Shown here piece after piece: positions 61,799 to 64,000 of a stretch of DNA of 64,000 bases. The position numbers and the translations under genes were made by a program. The stretch lies in assembly GCA_024516155.1 (NCBI GenBank), contig JAJJXM010000078.1, forward strand, positions 186,001 to 250,000. The letters are read 5' to 3'. Each line of letters starts with the position of its first letter. Positions within the stretch are counted from its first letter, which is position 1. This stretch comes from Pyronema omphalodes (lineage: Eukaryota; Ascomycota; Pezizomycetes; Pezizales; Pyronemataceae). The notes under the pieces are model-generated. The model saw nothing but the letters and a program-made list of their open reading frames with translations, was not told where the DNA came from and made no database searches.

Positions 61799-64000
61799 CT
61801 AACGGAACAAACCGCCTCTTCTCCAACGCGACCTAAGCTGCTCTTTCAGTTCAGCAGATATCTTACCACCGCAATAATCGTATGCAGTGTTCCCGAACAC
61901 ATCTTTCAACCGAGTATCAATGCCATTCCGCGCTAATAGCTTGGCAACGATTGATTCATGTCCATCCAAGCATGTCAACATCAGCGCCGTCCTGCCGTCC
62001 ATTCCCTGCAGGTTGACCTGAATATCCTTCCGCGCTAACATCTTCGCTACAACTGAATCTAGTCCCTCCGAGCATGCATACATCAGTGCCGTCCACCCGA
62101 ATGCATCCTGCAAGTTGACAAGGATTTCTTTGTGGTCGAGTAACAAATGCGCAATCTCTTCACGCTTATAATAACATGCTTGCATAAGCGCAGTTCGCTT
62201 ATTTGGTGAGTCATTGTCGATAGCGTTGACGTCGAAATGTCCTTGCTTTAGTGCCGCTTTGACTTTCTCGGTGTCCCCACTTTTTACAGCTTTGAAAGAT
62301 TGTTCTTCGCTCACCACTGTTTCAGACACAGCTGAATCGCGTTTGCTGTCGCTAAGAAGGTCGGGTGATCCTCCACCATCATCTTCCACTTTTGACCCAC
62401 GCTCTTCACTACCATTATCTGACTCTGCAGATTCACCGTCATCTTCGTTATCAATATCCTCGTCCTTCGTTTCCTCTACGTTATCATCATCGTCCTCTTC
62501 GTCCTCCTGCAACGACCCGGGTAGGACAAACAACGCGATTTGCTGCATATGTTTTCCCAAATGACGTTGCAAGCGTTTCGGCGTGTGAGTTTCTGGACAA
62601 AGTGGGCACGGTTGACTCGATTCTACGACTCGTTCGCTGCGGTCCACCAGCACAGCTATTGACTCTATGTCGAGAAGATGCCGATGTCTTTTCGTGATAT
62701 GGTTCTTGAAGGCTTGACTGGAAGACGACACCTCATCACAATATTCGCAACGCCACTCAAGGCGATGGAACTCGCACTCGTGATGGAACCATTCGTGGCG
62801 ACTCGAATAAAGACGCGACGCCTGGGAACAGTTTCGGAACGTGCAGACGTATGGACGAATATCGCGAAAGACGTGTTTCCTGACATTTATTCATCAGTAT
62901 CAACTCCAGTTGTACGGGAAGGGACAGATGAAATACTCACTGCCAGGACATATAGTTGCTGCCTTCGTGGGTTACAATCTTGAAGCAATACGGACATTGA
63001 AATGGCTCATCCGAATACCCATTCGGTGGAGCTGGAACACGCAGCTTATCGGAACTGGAGGTGGGGCCGGCTGACGTTGCGTATGATGTCTCAGTAAATC
63101 CGCTTTCTGATCGAGCATCGTCATCGCGTTCATGGTACTCGAGGCTGCCGGATACATTGCCTTCATAAACTGTGGATACTTTCGTTTGCATTGTTGTCGA
63201 GCCTTCTCCAAAGGAGTAGTCTTCCTCAGAAAACCCCACCATATCCTGGCGCTCGACACCTTTGCCCTTCCCGTCCTGGTGATCGGGTTCCTCTCCGGCA
63301 GTTGACTCTGTGTCCCCGGGGTGTCCGGCAACATCCCTGCGTCGTCCAGCAATTTTGTCGTGGTGCTGTTCATTGTATTTCAGAAGCTGACGCCTTTTAG
63401 TATTTGCCTTCCCGAGCCTCTCGATCAGATACTGTGCGTCATCTGCGAGTCCGTATTTGTCTCTGACATGGTTGATGTCGTAAGGCCCAAATGCAGACAC
63501 ATCGATTCTCTCAATCCTCTCCATGCGGTCTCTGGATGCGAGATTCTGGATATTGGCTGTGAGTCGAAAGAGAGAGGAAATAGAATGTCCGACTTCGTCT
63601 GCCGTTGCCGTAATCACATCTTCCTCCGGTTCATCATCCGAGGAATCCGGATCATCGTCAGGAGCACCTGGTTCGCTCGAGTCGGCACTGTCGGTCTTTT
63701 GTGGTGGCTTCAACTCGCCAGTCAATAGCCCTAGCGCTGGACATCGTTAGTTTGGTTGGTTTACAAAGAAAACAGAAGACTTCATGATAACGGATTACCA
63801 CAGTTGAGACTCACCCTCTTCAAGCACAACCTTCAGATCCACCAATAAAACCTTCACATGCGCCCTGTATCGTGACGCCTCCCGTAGCTTGTAGTCAAGC
63901 GACAGTTTGCTGTTGCGGCGATGGGCTCCGACATTCTCCGCCCACACCTGCAGCTGTCCCGGTGCTCCTGCGAGCTTGTCGGGAATGTCGACCTTTTTGC
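61799..64000 (-). CDS. C2H2 zinc-finger/ankyrin-repeat protein, 5' end outside the window
   Basis: Spliced model on the minus strand: exon from beyond 64000 to 63815, intron 63814-63737 (GTGAGT, branch ACTAACG, CAG), exon 63736-62941, intron 62940-62880 (GTGAGT...CAG), exon 62879-61799. Both joins keep frame; the second restores SWQKHVFRDIRPYVC. The N-terminal part has VWAENVGAHRRNSKLSLDYK, a pattern I recall from a family of fungal proteins with zinc fingers. Then come acidic segments, Cys/His fingers (QCPYC; YVCTFRNC; CEYCDEV...HITKRH; PCPLC...HLGKH), a long Asp/Glu stretch and at least four ankyrin-like repeats (RTALMQACYYKREEIAHLLL, GWTALMYACSEG, GRTALMLTCLDG, GNTAYDYC). Probably a nuclear or signalling protein; its precise role is unknown. 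Confidence 0.82.

Overview
The window is almost entirely a pile of nested LTR retrotransposons from a filamentous fungus, most likely a Pezizomycotina ascomycete. The reasons are: Ty3/gypsy elements whose pol genes end in a chromodomain; the 3' end of a Tad/I-like LINE; a non-autonomous hAT element; and, at the right edge, a C2H2 zinc-finger/ankyrin gene with short introns (61 and 78 nt, GTGAGT donors, CTAAC branch point, CAG acceptors). The species cannot be named from the sequence.

Layout, left to right. 1-4018: element A (+), missing its 5' end. 4019-5877: 5' part of B (-). 5878-6388 and 15331-19163: two pieces of D (-). 6389-15330: E (+), lying inside D. 19164-22396: 5' part of H (-). 22397-24022, 37715-39061 and 45471-48066: three pieces of J (-). 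24023-37714: K (-), inserted in J with TSD CATAG. 24936-31225: F (-), inserted in the 3' LTR of K with TSD GGAAT. 39062-45470: G (+), inserted in J with TSD GTCGA. 48067-48446: LTR fragment L (+). 48447-49135: 3' end of a LINE (+). 49136-51252: sequence without confident genes. 51253-55718: N (-), a K-family element with a large internal deletion, TSD GAAAG. 55719-61798: intergenic sequence containing a 915-bp hAT-type element at 57219-58133 (TSD TGCGAAGC). 61799-64000: zinc-finger/ankyrin gene (-), running off the window.

The insertion order can be read from the interrupted reading frames: LINE < L < J; J received H, K and G; H received D; D received B and E; B received A; K received F. There are six LTR families: A/B/K/N with 1140-bp LTRs, F 567, G/J/L 529, D 538, E 1385, and H about 0.8 kb.

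Three shared features deserve attention. (1) In all six families a 9-12 nt sequence in the LTR, usually 30-60 nt and in E about 100 nt downstream of a TATA-like box, is exactly complementary to the sequence just inside the 5' LTR. The pairs covary between families and the sites lack the TGG of a tRNA 3'-end primer site, which points to Tf1-like self-priming. (2) Four families carry a short ORF of 56 or 76 codons that stops 1-16 nt before the gag ATG (in J it overlaps gag after loss of its stop). The protein is recognisably conserved between families. (3) Five families place pol in the -1 frame behind a GGGAAAA or GGGAAAT heptamer at the end of gag; E uses a U5 run at the gag stop instead.

K has uninterrupted gag and pol and is the best candidate for a protein source that could act on N and the other broken copies. 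Near-identical LTR pairs in E, F, G and N indicate recent transposition.
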